Shown: positions 1-10,769 of the stretch, piece after piece | Layout of the letters: every line of letters begins with the position of its first letter | Numbering within the stretch: position 1 is the stretch's first letter | Source of the DNA: Agrostemma githago | Lineage: Eukaryota; Streptophyta; Magnoliopsida; Caryophyllales; Caryophyllaceae | Assembly (NCBI GenBank): GCA_958450325.1 | Contig: OY288261.1 | Coordinates: forward strand, 13,133,277 to 13,197,276 | Direction of reading: 5' to 3' | DNA length: 64,000 nucleotides | Notes under the pieces: model-generated | Database searches by the model: none | What the model saw: the letters and a program-made list of their open reading frames with translations, nothing else | Told to the model about the DNA's origin: nothing | Position numbers and translations under genes: made by a program

Positions 1-2044
1 CCGTCTTTTTCAAAATTACATCCCTTTTGAAAATATCCAATTTCAAAACCCGGGACATATACCGAATTTAGGATCCACGATTTTACTCAAAATAGCCTAT
101 TTTAGCCGGTATTACGCCCATTTCAAAACTCGAAAATATTTCCGAAACTTTTCAAAACCGTCCCCGGTCCGCCTTTCCGTTTTCTTTCTCGAAAAAGGGC
201 CGGTTCTCCCCGATTCTTTCGGGCCTTTCAAAAGTTCAATTTTTCAAAACCTTCCTCTTCTTAGGACTTCCCGTATTTAGCAGTGTCGGGTCGTGTCGTA
301 AGTCGTCGAGGTCTCTAGCGTCGAAACTCCGTCGATCTTATATCACGGATTTCCTCCCTATCCCAGTCCGCCTTATTATACTAAGGCAAGGCCCACCTAC
401 GTAGGACATACTCCTACAAGGGTCGGCCCATCTACACAATCGAGTGTAAAAGTCTGGGGAATGTCTCACGTGAACCTTCTTTCAAACAGGGCCCAGCCCA
501 CACGGCTGGATCCTAAAGGAGGCCCACCTTTCACAAGTCACCCGTCTAAGTGTCTTTTTCGAGTCAACCTTTTACAAGGCATAGCCCTATAACAAAAGGT
601 CCGTGACCCTTTCATCTAAGGGTCACTCATCCGACACTCGAGTCTTAACAAATTTTCGATCCCACTTGGGGGCTACCCTTCATTAGAGCGGTCAATCACG
701 GTTGCTCTAAGGGTCATGTCTTACACGTGTCTCACGTACCCCACCTTTGAGTCACTTAGATGCCACACCATTTGAGTCCTTAGCCTCACTTGGGGGCTAT
801 TCCCCGACGGAACGATTAATCACAGTCACCCCGAGAATCGCACCCTACACATTTGTCTTAGGAGAGTCTAACCTGAGTCAAACATGGTCGCCCCATTTTC
901 GGACTCACCCTCGTGCAACTTGAGTCTCATCGTCAAGTCCAAGCCAGGGTCGTTACCTCGTCCAGGTCAACGTTCGAGTATCCCGGTCCATGAATCTTAG
1001 TCATTCCCGTCACCCCGGGCCGTGTCTAGTTTGACTCCCTCTCTTGCATTTGCGCAAAACCGAGTTTAGGCGAGTCGTGGTACCTGTTGAAGACCTTACC
1101 AAAAAAAAAAACAACCAACCGAGCATCCGAAAGTTCGAATTAGATTCGAGTCTAAGTTTGAGTCCGAGTCTAGGATACCCTACATCCTCATTTCCAAATC
1201 AGAGTCAGAGTCTTTTGCATTCTGTCCTCTTTTCAAAATTCAATAAAATCAGCTTTTCTATTGCTCATATATACTTTCCTTATGTGTTTCCGAGAACATG
1301 ATGAACACCGTCATACACTGTGAGCACATGCACGTGACTATTACAGGCACATCTATAATGACTGCAGGAAATCAAGACCCGTGTTTTCCTTTACCTGTTC
1401 CATGTCTGACATAGGAAGCCACAAAACTACCCTTAGCAGGAGCGGTATCGAATCCTATGACAAATCTAGGTAGTCTCCTAGTTTGGGTTCAAGACAGGAA
1501 GCAAACCCATTTCCCACAATAAACACCCATCCAATAAGACTACCAATCCCTACCTTAGGTGTTAGTCTGACCGACAAAAAAAAAGTTGGACAAAAAAAAA
1601 TCAAAAGTCCAAGGAAAAAGCAAAAGGTCAAAACAAAAAAAAGCAGGCCATCATCAAAAAAGGCATCCACGACCAGAACGGTCAACACAAATGAAGATCC
1701 CATGACCGGGGCTAAGAGGTCAACCAACAAAAAATATTCAAATGCCCATGACCGTGGTCAACGGTCCACTCAAGATCAATACTCATACCATCCAATAAGG
1801 GAGAAACAATCAAGCTGGTCAACTAACACCACATTTAGCCTTCCCACATTACAACCCTCAAGACCTTCCCGAGACCCAGGCTAAAGACAGCCCGGAATTT
1901 TGAGGATTCAAGCTCCATAGGATACCCTTAACCATTAGGGCCAGACATGGAAACCAGATCCCGCATCATCAAACATATCCCGATCAAAGTTCGAGCCATT
2001 TTACTCGGCTTCCCCTTTACATAACAAAATTCACAATCACCATA

Positions 2045-2265
2045 CAAAGACCCGAGATAAAAACTCGTCAAAGATCCGAGAGCAAAACTCGTCAAATCCC
2101 TTACTTAATCATACACAATCCCGAGAGCGAAACTCGTCAAATCCCCGAGAGCAAAACTCGTCAAATCCCCGAGAGCAAAACTCGTCAAATCCCCGAGAGC
2201 AAAACTCGTTAAAATCCCCAAGAGCAAAACTCGTTAAAATCCCCGAGAGCAGAACTTGTCAAATC
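2045..2265. repeat. 24-bp tandem repeat array in X1
   Basis: About eight or nine imperfect copies of a 24-bp unit beginning ccgagagcaaaactcg. Each copy pairs cgag with ctcg, so it can form a small hairpin. The array sits in the 3' untranslated part of X1, where element Y carries different arrays. Confidence 0.8.
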
Positions 2266-3578
2266 CCATCCCAATTCTTCTCATTCAAACCAGTTACCAA
2301 CCCCAAACACGGGAACTCAACTTGCGATCGGCATAGAACATGCCCAAATAGTTCACACCACCTCTGGGGGCTACCCCGGAGAACGCTCACAGTCACAGGA
2401 TAAATATTCTAACCATTCTAGCCCTTTGATCAAGACATCACTGGGAATGCACCTAGCCTACACCATTGCTATGGGTAGTTACACACGAAGTCCTATTAGA
2501 CTAGGCATCATAATATATCTTTCAACACTGAACTACGGCTTGGTTTGATTTCACTATACGTGAATACGTAGGCAGCCTTTCAACAGAGGCACAACCACCC
2601 ACATTGACACACATTCAAAAAGCGCCATCATTCCGGACATGACACCGTCATGTTCTCAACAGCTAGCTTTGTCGTCCTGGGGGCTTCTCTTAGGCAGAAA
2701 ACCTCCATCCACTCACAAAATCCATATAAATTCAAAAAATCTAGCCTCCTTTCTGTAGTGTGTCATAGTACTCGGCTCAGTCGAAGACAAGAATCTGTCA
2801 GGACTCGAGGCAATACCCACTTTGGAAATGTACCCTAAAATAAAAAATTCAGGAGAGCACTAGAGTAAAACAGTCTCATTACAGACTACTGCAACCCCGT
2901 ATAGCATATCTATCCCACTTCGATGTTCGACCATGTTGCCACTCGTCTAGGCTACGGAATAGCGCAACTTAAGAGTCTTGTTAGGTGGCCCACCCCCCTA
3001 CCGAGTCACGGTCCGACCCCTCGAGAGTCCAGTCGTGTCTGTCAACTCGTTCGGTCACGTCCAGAGTCGAGTCTGTCGGTATACCTCTCTCTTCAAATTC
3101 TCATTTTTTAAAATCTGCAAAACTTAGCCATTTGAGAAAACCCTTTTCGACAAGGTCAAATTTCGGTCTATTTAAATTGCAAATTTCTTTTCTACCCATT
3201 TCAGTTTTGAAAACCTATTTCCTAGCACGTGAGCTGCTTTCAGGACTTCGATTTTAAAACTAAGCAAAAATCATTTTTTATTCCCCAGCGCGAGTCATAT
3301 TTGTTTCACCTACATGTTGCATGCAAAATTTTATGTAACTTATACAGGTACAATTCAAGACCGCGCAATTCACATAACTCCCCAGCGGCATAGACTTATA
3401 CAATAAGTCCGATTCCCCACGGAGTTATCATCATCAACTCAGGTACATTTCTAGTCTCCGGCCGGCAGGCCCTTTACGCAGATCTAATGGACCTTAAACG
3501 ACCCGACCGGAACTCTTCTAGGTCTTAATCTTTGATTGGCCTGGTAGCTACTCTGACTTTCGCCTTGTCCAAGCCTCA

Positions 3579-3594
3579 GTCAGAGTGGGGGCTC
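3579..3594 (+). other. Polypurine tract of X1
   Basis: The run gagtgggggctc lies immediately before the LTR start. The equivalent site in element Y is at 34145-34158 and has the same upstream context. This is the usual primer for plus-strand cDNA synthesis. Confidence 0.6.
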
Positions 3595-4175
3595 TATAGA
3601 CACCCACATTTTGACCGCCAGGTGTCTATAGCAGTTTCCGACAAACACCCGATGATGATCGGACGCAAACGTGCTTTAAATACTCAGAAACGGGCTCAAA
3701 ATCATTGGCATTTGGCTTGGGCTCATTATGGAGTACATATCTCACAAAACCAACCTCAAAATCAGGCCCAGTGGGTCGTTTCGAGTCAAATAAGACTAGT
3801 TTGGGTCGATTCCGACACCAGGGGTAAAACCGTCTTTTAGCGACCGAGTCAAAACCCGGTCAAAGATTTTCCCGAGACACGTGAGTCAGCCGTGATACCT
3901 CACACGGCTGATTCATACTCCAATCCTATGAAAAATCAGCTACATAAAATATTAAACAAATCTGTTTAAGGATGGAATTCGATCTCAAGTAGGAATCCTA
4001 TCCGAAAACCGATTCAAACACCCGACCGAGTGCAAATACTCGGCCGAGCAGCACAAACCAGCCGTGTTTCCCTTGCTTCTTCGACAAGCAAGCGGAATCC
4101 TCATGCCATCCGACTTCCTGTATTTCCTATCCTAAGCGGTAGTTCAAACTCTCCTAGCCAAGGTCGGGAATTCCC

Positions 4176-4183
4176 TATAAATA
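4176..4183 (+). promoter_or_regulatory. TATA box of X1 LTR
   Basis: The sequence cctataaatag is a good plant TATA box in the middle of the LTR. Transcription would be expected to start about 25-30 bp downstream. The truncated copy X2 begins just after the equivalent point. Confidence 0.55.
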
Positions 4184-5183
4184 GCCCCTTGCATACAACA
4201 CTTTCAGACACAGATCAACATTCATTATCATCAATTATCAAAAACATCTACATAAATTATCATACATCGATTACACACATAGCATCGAGAAAACCGATAT
4301 TATTCCCGAAGGAAACCGGCCCCGATACCCGACACCCTTCACCGAGACCACGCCCGAACCGAGACACCATAACTCACCGACATCCACTCGACGTTCTTGT
4401 GCCCAAGCCACGTCCCGACGAGCCCCGATCCGAGTAAACAGAAGCATGTAGGTTGAGGGTGTAACAAAACCCGATTTCTCTTTTTTCTTCTCTTCTCTTC
4501 CTCGTCGTTCGCTTTTTTTTATTACGGGTCTCGTGTCAGTCCTTTTCATTACGGGTCGTTCGTCGTTTTTTTATTTTATTTTCTAATATCGATACTATTA
4601 AAAACTATTTTCATATATCGAACATTCTTAAAAATATGATATCGATTCTCTATAATCGAATATTGTATCAAAAAGAATTATATTAAAATCTCGACGATGT
4701 TAAAAATCGTTACATCTTTATTCGTTCAAACTTCTTTTTACAAAACTTTTTTTTAATTCATTCCGAATACTCGATATCAATTTCATAATCAAATATCGGG
4801 TACGACGAATATCGAAAACATAAAATCGAGTATAAGTTAATTCATATTTTGTACGCGACTTATCAAAATTAGCAATTCCGAACAAAAAATAAAAAAAACC
4901 GGACAGACCCGCACGCGAGTCGCGCCACACCCAGGCGACTCACGCACGGGCCTGGAACCCGAGTCCTTTTTTTCAACTTTTTCGTTCGTTTTATTTTATT
5001 TGTCTACGAAACGATTTCAAAATTTATATCTTTTCTAACACTATTCCGAGTATTTGATATTGATTTCGTAGTCAACTATCGAATATAACGAATATCGAAA
5101 ATATTAGGTCGAGTACAAATTATGCGATATTTGTACGTGATTTAATAAAAGCATCGAACTTTCAAAAAATCGGTCTCGAAAAC

Positions 5184-6830
5184 TGATGGTAAGGATTCGT
5201 CACGTCCCAACCGTCAATAATATAACCGGCTAACCTAACTAGGGTAGATAGGGTAAGTCGGGTCGAATCCACGGGGACGGTAATGTATAGCCTAGACTAA
5301 GGTCGCCTAAATACGAGACTAAGTCAACGAGCTAAACTAAACTAGAGTAATAGGAAGTGGAGAAAGCTAGGCTATGACTAAGGAGAACAAACTAGGAGAA
5401 CGGGCTAGGATTAGGTCGGGGTCAAAGGGGTAACGGAAAGGTCAAGGGAGAACTAGAGTGAAGGAGGTAGTAGGGTAATCTAGGCAATGCCCGGGCTCTC
5501 GCAACTTAGACCCACCTAGAGGTTCCACCTAGAACCCATCTCGGCGACACACAAGACAAACGGGGTTCTAGCGCGCTATGGTGGCCTAGGTCGAATCCGG
5601 GCTCTCGCTACTTAGACCGACCTAGGGGTCGTCCTCACCGGGCTCTCGCAACTTAGTGAGGGAACCGAACCCACAAACAAACTAACACCCACAAGAGAAA
5701 GTCAAGAAAAACAAGCATATGCATCTACTTAGTCAATCAAGCATTTCAACAAACATGTGATATGCATCAAACAAGAGGAAACCCAAATCTTCCACCAACA
5801 TCTCCAACAATCCCTTAATCACCCAATTAACACCCTAATCACCTTAATAACCCTAGCAAGAACACTACTCTAACATAATCCAACTAAAACTAACAAGAAC
5901 AAGAAGATCTAACATAAGAAACCAAACATACATAAACAAACTAGTAATAACAATGAACTAAGAACAATAAAATCAACTAAAGATGCAAACTTGGATGAAC
6001 AAACAAGATTAAGAATAAAAAGGAAGAAGAGATTACCATACTAGAGGAAGAAGAAAGAACAAAACTTGCATTAATGAAGAAAACCCAAAACAAACACCCA
6101 AGGTTGTCAAGCTTGGATGGATCTTGAAGAATTTCCTTAATACAAGTTCTAAACTAGGATTAACTACTAATTACCGACTAATCTACACTAATCTAATCTA
6201 ATCTAACCTAAAGTAGTCTAGGTTTTTAAGGGGATAACATAAGATAACATAAGATGGTGTCTTAATACAAGAGGGGGGGGGGGTATATATAGGGTTACAA
6301 ATGGAAGGGAGAAGAAAGGAAACAATGCGGGGCTGAACTGGGCTCATCCCGGTCGGGATGAGTTGGTCCCGATCGGGATGAGGTGGTCCCGATCGGGATG
6401 AACTGCTCCCGGTCGGGATGAGCCACAGACAGCAGCTCCTTCAATTGCTCCTTCATCCCGGACGGGATGAGGCCATACCCGTCCGGGATGAGTCTTGTAG
6501 GCCTCCAATATCAACTTTTTGGTCCCTCCTTGCTTGTCATGGGCTTCCCATCGATTCTCGGGACTCGGGATTGGGTCTCGGAGGCTCGGGATTGGGTCCC
6601 AAGGTCTCGGGGTCGATTCCAAGGCATCGAATCATCGTTCCTTTACTCCGTTGGCTCCAAAATGTGTATGTATGGAGTCGGAATCGCTCCAACTCTTCCA
6701 AATCGGTCTCGGGAACCTGAAACAAACTAAAGGAAGCATAAGAAGCCCCTAAACCGCTCCCTAGGAGCGATTCTACAAGGAAAATGGGACCAAAACACTA
6801 CAAAATAGGCACTACAAACCACACTTATCA
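5184..6830 (-). repeat. LTR of Athila-like piece A (minus strand)
   Basis: Read on the minus strand the LTR begins TGATAAGTG and ends ACCATCA, giving matching TGAT/ATCA ends. Just outside its start is a G-rich polypurine tract (seen as actcccccacac at 6831), so this is a 3' LTR. A minus-strand TATA box lies at 6284-6291, beside a run of 13 G. The end region carries the block gtcgggtcgaatccacgggga that recurs in LTRs B, C and D. The piece lies inside the X1 LTR. Confidence 0.7.
6340..6495. repeat. Cluster of short palindromes in LTR A
   Basis: About six near-palindromic units of the form ctcatcccggtcgggatgag or close variants, separated by 2-40 bp. They occupy the same part of the LTR as differently spelled palindrome clusters in LTRs B and C. 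Confidence 0.75.
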
Positions 6831-7262
6831 ACTCCCCCACACTTAACCCTTACTCGCCCTCGAGTAAGCACATACTACTACTAAACTATCCGAGTGGGTA
6901 TTAGCGCACCCTACGCCCCTTCAACTCACGCGAGTGCACTTAGAGGACAAGTGCACTCCGCAAGGCAAGTTGGGTCTTGCGACAAAACTGTGGATGCAAC
7001 CGGACACAAAACACACAAACAAACAAACACACAAACAAACACATAAATGGTTGCACCCAAAACAAAAGAAATACCGCTTCCCTCAAAAAGCGGTGAATGA
7101 AACACCGGTTTAGGACTCGAGGTAAGTGACAACGTTCCCAAGCTAGCAATACAAACCAAGGTGGACTAAACTCTAATAGTATGACGATAAAGCAACAAAA
7201 AACGTTAGTAACTTACCTAGGTCCTCCTAACTTTCTAAAAACGTACTAAACCCTAATACTAC
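6831..7262 (-). mobile_element. Truncated 3' internal end of Athila-like piece A
   Basis: Starts with the polypurine tract and continues with a block that aligns to B (20449-20890) and C (58969-59400). Shared landmarks are cccttcaactcac, ggcaaggcaagttgggtcttgc and aatagtatgac. There is no ORF of note. The match stops at about 7262, where X1 LTR sequence resumes, so the rest of the element is missing. Confidence 0.65.
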
Positions 7263-7683
7263 GGGTTGGGTGTTCTTAGTGAACTTCCCAACACGTACCC
7301 TCACCCCTTACTCAGAACCGTGGTTTCCGGATGTCCGAATCCATTGGCAACGAGAGTCATTCAATATACGATTAACCGCTCAAGTCGGCATCGGTATCGA
7401 TATGCAAAGGGACGAGCCCAATAAACTCTGACATCGGAACTGGGCCATATTTTGTATACGGCCCACTACGACATAGAGTGGGCTCGAACGGTTCCGAATA
7501 ACCATAAAATTCGGTGGCGACTCCAACTTCGATTTAAATTTCAATTTGATCATCTCATATGGAGATTCATTCGCCTCCCCAAACCTGCGCGTCGCCGCGT
7601 CGGGGTGGACCTATGTCATGTCCACAGACACATATCCCGTACATCAACATTAAAGCCATTTTGAATAATGAAAGACTCAATTC

Positions 7684-7897
7684 CAGGGCCGGCCCAAGAG
7701 GGGCTCCATTCGGTTCATTGAACCGAGGCCCAAAGAGAATAGGGACTCAATATATGTATTATTCATACAATTTTAACATATAATGGTATAGTGGTTCAAT
7801 GGATACAACACTTAAACTAGTCATGGAGGTCACGAGTTCGAGTCCCTTTGTCAGCATTTTTTAAGCAAGATTATTGGATTGTATTAAGGGGGCCCTG
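7684..7897. mobile_element. hAT-type MITE with 8-bp target duplication
   Basis: The left end begins cagggccggccc and the right end finishes gggggccctg, giving hAT-like terminal inverted repeats starting CAGGGCC. The flanks are ctcaattc (7676-7683) and ctcaagtc (7898-7905), an 8-bp target duplication with one mismatch. At 214 bp it has no room for transposase and is non-autonomous. It carries a tRNA-like stretch. It lies between the X1 LTR and the internal region of element D. Confidence 0.75.
7784..7860 (+). other. tRNA-like Pol III promoter inside the MITE
   Basis: The sequence tatagtggttcaatgg (7787-7802) fits an A box. The sequence gagttcgagtcc (7834-7845) fits a B box closely. A T run follows at 7857. 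The spacing of about 35 bp is normal for a tRNA. The arms do not fold into a convincing full cloverleaf, so this is a tRNA-derived relic rather than a functional tRNA gene. Whether it is transcribed is unknown. Confidence 0.5.
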
Positions 7898-7905
7898 CTC
7901 AAGTC

Positions 7906-8091
7906 TATCCCAATAATTATGTAGTGACTCATGTTTGAATTGTGGGAAGTAAAAATTGGTCATAATGGTGAATGATAAAAAAATTATATACAAAAAAAAA
8001 ATATACAAAAAATTATATACAAAAAATAACCTAGAACCTAAAAAAGATAAACAACTAAATAACACCGTCTCCCCGGCAACGACGCCAAAAT
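7906..8091 (-). mobile_element. Internal fragment and PBS of Athila-like element D
   Basis: The complement of 8069-8086 reads TGGCG-TCG-TTGCCGGGGA. This is one base from the 3' end complement of tRNA-Asp, the primer used by Athila-type elements. It lies 5 bp from the LTR edge at 8092, on the minus strand. To its left only about 160 bp of AT-rich sequence remains before the hAT MITE, so gag and pol are absent. Confidence 0.75.
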
Positions 8092-9251
8092 TTGACAGGG
8101 GTTAGTGGTATCCCTAACCAAAGATACCCTAAGGAAACCAACTAATGTAGATAGTGAAGTCAGGGGTCGAACCACAAGGAGACAGGATTTAGTCGTCTAT
8201 TTCTAAGAATTAGACTCTAGGTTATGGGTCACTGTTGAGTTGGTTTTGGTAGGCTAATAACTAATTACTGACAGATAAATCAATAAGGGCAAAGTCTAGG
8301 GTCTCAGGTTCACAATGAATATTACTCGGGTCAGGGAGTCAATTAACAGGTCAATAATCGAACTACCTAAGGTGCAGGTCCGGTCGGTACACTACAACTT
8401 TTAGATCTAAACTTAACCTGCAGTGGCTAGCATTAAGTCAGTCTACCCAAAATATCGTGACCTAATTAGTTCTTAACCCGGTCGGCGAAAAGTTCTAATT
8501 GTGATACTAATTAATTGAATTATGCATCAAACAATTAATCAGAATTAAAACAATAATCAGGCGATAGTTCATACGATTAGAATCAGGTCAATTGACTATA
8601 ACCCTAATAATACGCATCGATACCCTAAACCCTAGATGAGAAATTAGCTACGCATAATAAAACTAATCAGACAAGAAAGAAAGAAATCAAATCTAAACAT
8701 ATCAAGATGAATTAACAATCAATTGAATGAAATAACAATACTAGAACAATAAATAAAGATGAATTGAAAGAGAATTGAAATTCAATACCGAATGATGAAG
8801 GAAATTGTAAAGATCTTTAGGTAGGTTAACTAAACTATGAAAACTGAATAATGAAAAGTGTGTAAAAGAAGCTAAGAGAAAGAGCTTTCTAACGCCACCT
8901 GAATCATCCTGATTGGATTTGTAGAGCGAAAGTTATGGACGTTTGAAGTTGACCCTTGTATAGGCGATCATTCTTTCATCTCGTTTGATATCCTTTCCTT
9001 CTTTGATATTTGTTTCTTCGTGTATTCCGCATCTTCTTCCTTTGATTTCGCGCTTAGATGCGAATTCTTCAATTATCGATTCCGTAATGCTCCGATTAGC
9101 TCCAAATGCATCCAAATCTACGAAATACACACAAATACGGAAGTATCGACGTTCAAAGCATACTGCATCATTATTAACGAGTTAAGCACGAAAATCGAGA
9201 TAAAACTAACAATTAAGGGGATGGAAATATGCATATAAATAACACTCATCA
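8092..9251 (-). repeat. 5' LTR of Athila-like element D (minus strand)
   Basis: On the minus strand it runs from TGATGAGTG (9251) to CCCCTGTCA (8092), bordered by the tRNA-Asp-type PBS, so it is a 5' LTR. It is 1160 bp long. The block gtcaggggtcgaaccacaagga near its 3' end matches the conserved motif in LTRs A, B and C. It abuts a LINE fragment on the right and may have inserted into it; the matching LINE part is not visible on the left. Confidence 0.7.
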
Positions 9252-9976
9252 CTTGGGTTACCTCCGGTTGTCGGTCAATCTAAGCTTGAACTGACGAGAG
9301 TCCTCCGTGAGAAGCTTGCTAAGAAACTTAATGGGTGGAAACGAATGCTTTTGTCGAAAGCAGGTCAAGAAGTTATGATAAAGGTTGTGTCCCAATCTAT
9401 CTCTACCTATGTCATGAGTGTTTTTAAATTGCCCTTGAGTTTTTGTGAGGAGCTTCGATCTATGATTTCTCGGTTTTGGTGGGGGTCGGAGGATGGGAAG
9501 AGGAAGATGTCATGGATCTCTTGGGAGAAGCTATGTGCTCCTAAGGTACTTGGGGGACTTGGCTTCCGAGACTTTAAGAAATTTAATATGGCTCTTCTAG
9601 GTAAGCATGCATGGCGATTAACCACTGAGACGAGATCTCTTCTTTCTCGATTGTTGCGGGCCAAGTATTATAAGAATGGGTCGTTTCTTCAATCGGAGTT
9701 GGGACATAACCCAAGTTATACTTAGAAGGGGATCTAGGAGGCGCGGGATGTGGTGATGAAGGGGGTTAGGCAGAGGATTGGGAACGGGCAAAGGACGAGG
9801 ATTTGGCATGACCCATGGCTTCGTGGAGGGAGTTCGAGGCGGGTTCTTTCGCATTGTCCTCCTGGGCGGGAGGAGTGGCTGGTGGCTGATCTGAAGAGAG
9901 GGGATAGGACGTGGGATGCTAGCAAGATTCAGACTAATTTTTTTGCCTTTTGAGCAAGAAATTATCTTGAATATGC
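9252..9976 (+). pseudogene. LINE (L1-type) reverse transcriptase C-terminal fragment, broken
   Basis: The frame reads through LGLPPVVG, LSKAGQEVMIKVVSQS, FWWGS, WEKLCAPKVLGGLGFRD and NMALLGKHAWRL. This is the conserved end of plant L1-type reverse transcriptase plus the start of the zf-RVT linker. In-frame TAG stops at 9723-9725 and 9735-9737 lie where family members have Trp. A run of seven T near 9939 adds a +1 shift, after which the frame continues FEQEIILNM to about 9976. Both ends are truncated: LTR D on the left, chloroplast DNA on the right. No 3' poly-A tail remains. Confidence 0.85.
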
Positions 9977-10299
9977 GTGATATAGCCCATTTGATACCTT
10001 CGTATTCGAGAATCAACAAATTCGACTCCGCATTGTTCACAAAATTTTGGGTCTTCTTTTTCATTTCTGATTACTCGATAATTTCCAGAAGCACAAATTC
10101 CGCTTTTTATCGGCCCAAAAATTCTTTCACAAAATAATCCATCCTTTTCGGGTTTATTGGTTTTGTAATGAAAAGTATAAGGTTTTGTCACCTCTCCAAC
10201 TATCTCTCTATTAGGTAGGATTTTGGTGGCCCAAGCACTTATTTGTTTAGGCGAAACTAATCCAATTCTAAGTTGTTGATGTTTATACTGATCGATCAT
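9977..10299 (-). pseudogene. rpoC1: Chloroplast rpoC1 5' fragment (nuclear plastid DNA)
   Basis: The minus-strand ORF starts MIDQYKHQQLRIG and continues through ISAWATKILPN, GEVTKPYTFHYKTNKPEKDG, CERIFGPIKSG and CEQCGVEFVDSRIRRYQMGY. This is the N-terminal part of the plastid RNA polymerase beta' subunit, including the Cys pair of its zinc site. The match stops after YQMGYI at about 9977, where LINE sequence begins. Several substitutions relative to the usual plastid protein are visible, fitting a nuclear copy that no longer functions. No promoter or targeting sequence is present. Confidence 0.9.
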
Positions 10300-10325
10300 A
10301 GAAGAAAAATTATAATTTATTCCGA

Positions 10326-10769
10326 TTAAGCTTCCATCCTATTAATCTGGAAGGTTTTCTCAGATACAAGGAAATGATTCAGTTCCAGAGCCAAAGATCG
10401 TAGTTCTCGAACGAGCAGTCGAAAAGATTCTGGAGCATCTTCGGGGTTAGGTATTGTTCCCCCAATGATAGTAGTACCAAGTACGTCCTGTCGAGCTTTA
10501 ATATGATCCGATTTATAAGTAAGCATCTCTTGTAAAATATGTGCAACACCAAATCCTTCTAGAGCCCAAACTTCCATTTCTCCTACGCGCTGTCCTCCTT
10601 GCTTGGCTCTTCCTCGAAGGGGTTGCTGTGTAACAAGTGCATAATGTCCACTAGAACGTCCATGGATTTTATCATCAACTTGATGAATTAATTTCGATAT
10701 ATAAGAATTTCCTATTATAACAGGTTGTTCAAAAAGATCCCCTGTTCTTCCATCAAATATTTGACTCTT
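10326..10769 (-). pseudogene. rpoB: Chloroplast rpoB 3' fragment (nuclear plastid DNA)
   Basis: The minus-strand frame carries IFDGRTG, LIHQVDDKIHGRSSGHYALV, QPLRGRAKQGGQRVGEMEVW, EGFGVAHILQEMLTYKSDHI and ends FLVSEKTFQINRMEA, then stops at 10326. This is the C-terminus of plastid RNA polymerase beta subunit. The 26-bp gap to rpoC1 (10300-10325) matches the plastid gene order rpoB-rpoC1, so one contiguous plastid piece was inserted. The match ends upstream at about 10769, where LTR X2 starts. The reading frame is still open, but the fragment is only about 150 codons of a much longer gene. Confidence 0.92.

Larger units (their letters stand above)
1..3594 (+). mobile_element. 3' internal region of Tat-like LTR element X1
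   Basis: No ORF here looks like gag or pol. The region is classed as the non-coding 3' part of a Tat/Ogre-type gypsy element because it runs straight into a polypurine tract and LTR start at 3595. Two blocks also match element Y in the same order. The block at about 1380-1570 resembles 28920-29105. The terminal block at about 3440-3594 resembles 33990-34158 (shared wording around the cgacccgac and cgccttgtccaagcctcagtca motifs). The open frames at 1483-1884 and elsewhere show no recognisable domain. The 5' part of the element lies left of the window. The Tat assignment is inferred from the LTR and PPT form. Confidence 0.6.
3595..7626 (+). repeat. 3' LTR of Tat-like element X1, split by Athila-like piece A
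   Basis: The LTR starts tatagacaccc (the normal TG has become TA) and ends gtcatgtccaca. It is present as 3595-5183 and 7263-7626. The gap is filled by the foreign LTR piece 5184-7262. Comparison with the second copy (10770-12569) shows that about 440 bp of LTR, matching roughly 11768-12207, was lost at the insertion. A TATA box lies at 4176. No PBS follows the right end, which fits a 3' LTR. Confidence 0.7.

Noticed and set aside
7784..7860. A functional tRNA gene
   Set aside because: A and B boxes are present, but the acceptor and T stems do not pair convincingly. It is treated as a tRNA-like relic in a MITE.
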